A DNA stretch of 64,000 nt from Nymphaea colorata. Taxonomy: Eukaryota; Streptophyta; Magnoliopsida; Nymphaeales; Nymphaeaceae. This document shows, in pieces, positions 61,130 through 64,000 of this stretch. The position numbers and the translations under genes were made by a program. The notes under the pieces are model-generated. The model did no database searches, was not told the origin of the DNA, and was given only the letters and a program-made list of their open reading frames with translations. Every line of letters starts with the position of its first letter. Position 1 is the stretch's first letter. The stretch is taken from contig NC_045142.1 of assembly GCF_008831285.2 (NCBI RefSeq), positions 4,907,501 to 4,971,500 on the forward strand. Direction: 5' to 3'.

Positions 61130-62540
61130 GAGTAGTTCAAACCTCTTAAGCAACTGAACTGATAGCTCCTTTATATTGGAGTGGAAGAGTTTGAGTTGGC
61201 TTGACACTTGAAATACTCAGCTGAAGCTCAAGCTTGGCTCGAACTTAAGTCAAGCTCAACAAATTAAGCTCGAGCTGACTCAATAATGTATTTTTGGATT
61301 TTGACTCGCTTGGTAAGCTCTTTTGTTTCAAACAATTAACAAAAATTTATAGCTGCCAATTCACTATCACAGGCATATAAACCGATGAAGAGAGGAAGCA
61401 AGTAATTAATGTGTCAAAGAGTGGGGGAGGGGAGAGAGAGAGTAATTAATGTCATCTGCCTTAGGCCAAAACATTTAAATAGACCTAAGGACCGGTGACC
61501 AAAAATTTAAATGGACCCTCGGATCGGTGAGCTGGGTTGAGCTTTATCAAGTCAAATTCAGTGAATTCAAGCTCGACTTGGTTAAGCAAATGAGCTTTTT
61601 TTTAAAAAAAAAACTGGGATCGATGAGCAGGGTCAAGCTTTATCAAGTCAAATTCAGTGAACTCAAGCTCGCTCGGTTAAGCAAATGAGTTCTTTTTTTT
61701 AAACTCGAATTCAAATCATTTGTGAAAGGAGTCAGCTCAAGCTTGGGTTTGAGATGAGCTTTACTAAGCCAAGTCCAAGCTATTGGACTTGGTGTTCAGC
61801 CTAACTAAATTGTTTATGGCAAGAAATGCATGTTCATATCGCAAAGAAAGTGTTCTAAAATTGTTGAAAGAAATTGGGAAATTGGGCCGATGAACCATTG
61901 ATATGCATGTTGTTGTCAATTTCAAAGTTGCCATTAAAGACAAAGCAGTTTATGATGTTTCATGGTACCAACAATTGCTAAGGAAAGCTCGTCTATCTTC
62001 CAACGCTTATTTATCTTTCTATGACATGGCCGTAATTCTCACATATCTGAAGAAAGCCCTTGGACACAGACTATAGAACAAGAGAAATGAACATATAGCT
62101 GTTAAATTATGGATATCCAAATATTGCTTGGGAAAGCTTGCATTGAGAATCTATAACTGGTTATTGTCTATATCATGTGGAGATTATTGTCTATAACCCT
62201 GACCTTACCGAGGACCTCCTCAAGAAGTCCAGTTTTTTCATCTCCTCATTGATTTCACATTGTTGCCATTAGAATCTAATTGTCGCAATTCATGTCCTGG
62301 CTCAAATCATTGCCTAGAAGAGATAATAGCAAGAGAAAGAAAGAATGAAATAAGGACCCAGCACCCAAGCTCTAAAATCCAATTTCATTTCCAATTTTAA
62401 AAGATCTAGCTAGTTGTTGGCTTTTTCACTTTCATATTTTACAAAAAAATATGATTGAAGTTCTTTTTCCTAGCTTTTTATCCAAAAACTTGAGTTTATA
62501 AAAGCTAGTTTTTCCAATTACAAAGTCCAATTTGTTTCTA
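61130..62540. repeat. Repeat block shared with 24890-26900
   Basis: Positions 61130-61440 match the tandem unit at 24890, positions 62095-62165 match the start of 25870-25940, and 62280-62540 match 26800-27030. Order and orientation are kept, so this is the D-side copy of the downstream region of A. The copia RNase H scrap of the A side is absent here. A 60-bp direct repeat (TGAGCTTTTTTT... / GGTTGAGCTTTATCAAGTC) lies at 61520-61700. Confidence 0.6.
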
Positions 62541-63229
62541 GATGTTTAATTTAACCAAATGGCCCTTTAAAAATCACTGTAGACTCAAGCAAATGGAAAA
62601 TATGTTCTACTACCTTGTGAGAGCTCCTTATAATATACCAATCTTTAGGAATTTTTAAAACTGTCGTTCACAAATAACTTTCTTTAGTTTGGTGGACTTG
62701 AATTGATGCTTAATTGTAGATGAAAATTCAAAATTGAGTTGTATTTAATTTCCACCCAAAGCAAGTTAAATTATTGCAACCATAGAAAGATTATGGACAT
62801 TCGGTTATAAAAAGCTAATCTTTCCAACTAGGTGATTGATCAAGCATACATTGGAGAAGACCCACATGGCTAGTGCAGAGCCATTGGCCACACTGCTACT
62901 CTTCATCTCCTTAAAAACACTAAGCTATAAAAATCAGGAACTAGTTCTTGCATGAATCAACCATCCTTTGAGGCTTCCTATCTAAAAGTCTAGGGTAACA
63001 TTGTATGCATCTTTGCTAAACACTTAATCAAATAGTCGCCCTATTCATTCAGGATAGTGTTCTCAGTTTAGATATTCTACCAGAAAGTAAAAACCAATGA
63101 ACTTTTCATGGCCTACATGGCCGCTTTCTGTTGCATCTTGAATAAGTCAATTGTCAAATAGCAAGAGATCAACTAATGTTTCAATGAAGCTTTGTCTGTC
63201 TGCTATGATGTTGATATCAACATAAGTTT

Positions 63230-63659
63230 CTATCTTGCTAATGGATGTTCTTGGTGGTTTGTAGTCGAAATAAGTGTTTCAGGAGAACACACTGACATAG
63301 TCATCACTTCTGTCCTTGAAACATCAAGCGCATAGTAACCAGTCTCAATCTCCATCGCCTCGTTCAAGTCCTTTAGAATATTATACATGTTTGGCCGCTC
63401 AACAGATCTCCTTGCAGTACATGCTAATGCTATTTCTGCTACCTTCCATACAGAATTCATTTTGTGCTGCCCTTTAATCCTTGGGTCAATAATGCTCTCT
63501 ATGTCACCCCTCACAATCTTTGATGTTGCCCATTCAATAATATGAAAATGTTCGTCAAGACTGCTAAGTATGGCTCCTTGACCGCACATAAGCTCAAAAA
63601 GAACCACACCAAAGCTGTAAACATCACTCTTTTTGGTAAGAAGGCTTGTTTCTGAGTAC
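63230..63659 (-). CDS. Malectin/LRR receptor kinase, copy D (last exon only)
   Basis: The last exon of a further paralogue, cut by the right edge of the window. It begins after TTTTGCAG at 63659, in the same phase as exon 13 of copy A. It encodes [20 protein letters not shown] through the kinase C-lobe ([17 protein letters not shown]) and ends HPLAR then TAG, like copy A. The tail differs by one extra codon and many substitutions. The open frame, intact acceptor and conserved C-lobe argue for a working gene whose other exons lie to the right of 64000. The roughly 700 bp downstream of its stop also match the sequence downstream of copy A. Confidence 0.85.
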
Positions 63660-64000
63660 CTGCAAAACCAAAATATATAGTGACCTTGTGTTCAAAGTTA
63701 ATCAGAGGAAGTCATTGCGGCTTGCTTTCATTGTGGATCTATAGGCTTTTACTATTGAAGGTCTATTAGAAGGGTATACTGTCATTGTGGGTCAAAAGAG
63801 CCCTTCTTAGCTATCTTGTCTTGTTGATATTTTAACTCCTTCTTCATGTTATTCTCTTGAATGTAATATGATGCATTTTTTCTGCTTCTAGTTATTCTCT
63901 TTTTAATATTGAGCTGAACAATTGTAGTCTTATAAAAAAGCAAGTAGCTACAGCATGTGCAAGTAAAACATGTGCATCAAGTAAGGTATTAGACGTGCAA

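Noticed and set aside
1-64000. tRNA, rRNA, snoRNA or CRISPR arrays
   Set aside because: No cloverleaf-like boxes A/B in the right spacing, no rRNA landmarks, and the only regular repeats are plant microsatellites and minisatellites.

Overview
This is nuclear DNA of a flowering plant. It is AT-rich and intron-split, with long (TA)n microsatellites and many transposon remnants. The only genes I can assemble encode plant receptor-like kinases with a malectin-like ectodomain and leucine-rich repeats (the LRR-I class of LRR-RLKs). The sequence does not let me name the species. I saw no tRNA, rRNA, CRISPR array, operon or bacterial feature.

The core is a tandem array, all transcribed leftwards (minus strand). 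From right to left: copy D (63230-63659, only its last kinase exon, cut by the right edge); copy A (27724-40638, 13 exons, intact, 880 aa, with signal peptide, malectin-like domain, LRRs, TM helix and an RD kinase with all key motifs); copy B (17206-20235, signal peptide plus the first half of the ectodomain, truncated by a deletion in exon 3); copy C (1026-4748, signal peptide plus the whole malectin-like region, continuing off the left edge or truncated). Three broken pieces belong to the same family: an inverted promoter plus exon-2 fragment on the + strand (about 8926-9880), a second exon-3 copy just upstream of A (about 41610-41950), and a relic of the TM exon (about 14860-14884) downstream of B.

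Region by region: 1-5.5 kb is copy C. 5.5-17 kb is a repeat-rich gap holding a three-copy element, the inverted RLK fragment, an LTR-like relic, the TM-exon relic and a hAT-like element. 17-21 kb is copy B. 22-27 kb holds one arm of a dispersed inverted repeat, tandem repeats and a Ty1-copia RNase H scrap. 27.7-40.6 kb is copy A, with a 1.9 kb Harbinger-like insertion in intron 2. 41-43 kb is the duplicated exon 3 with intron 2 sequence and a solo LTR. 44-47.4 kb is a two-copy repeat, one copy of which received a hAT-like element with 8-bp target duplications. 48.8-57.75 kb is a long non-autonomous LTR retrotransposon with a large internal inverted repeat and a nested solo LTR. 57.8-62.2 kb holds the other inverted-repeat arm and more repeats. 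62.3-64 kb repeats the 3' end of A and ends in copy D.

Functionally, copy A should be a plasma-membrane receptor kinase that senses an extracellular ligand with its malectin/LRR region and signals through a cytoplasmic Ser/Thr-type kinase. B, and possibly C, could at most give secreted ectodomain-only proteins. The most interesting points are the graded decay of the array, an A-like patch inside exon 2 of copy B that suggests gene conversion, and several insertions dated by empty sites or exact target duplications. I found no unmistakably new biological system.
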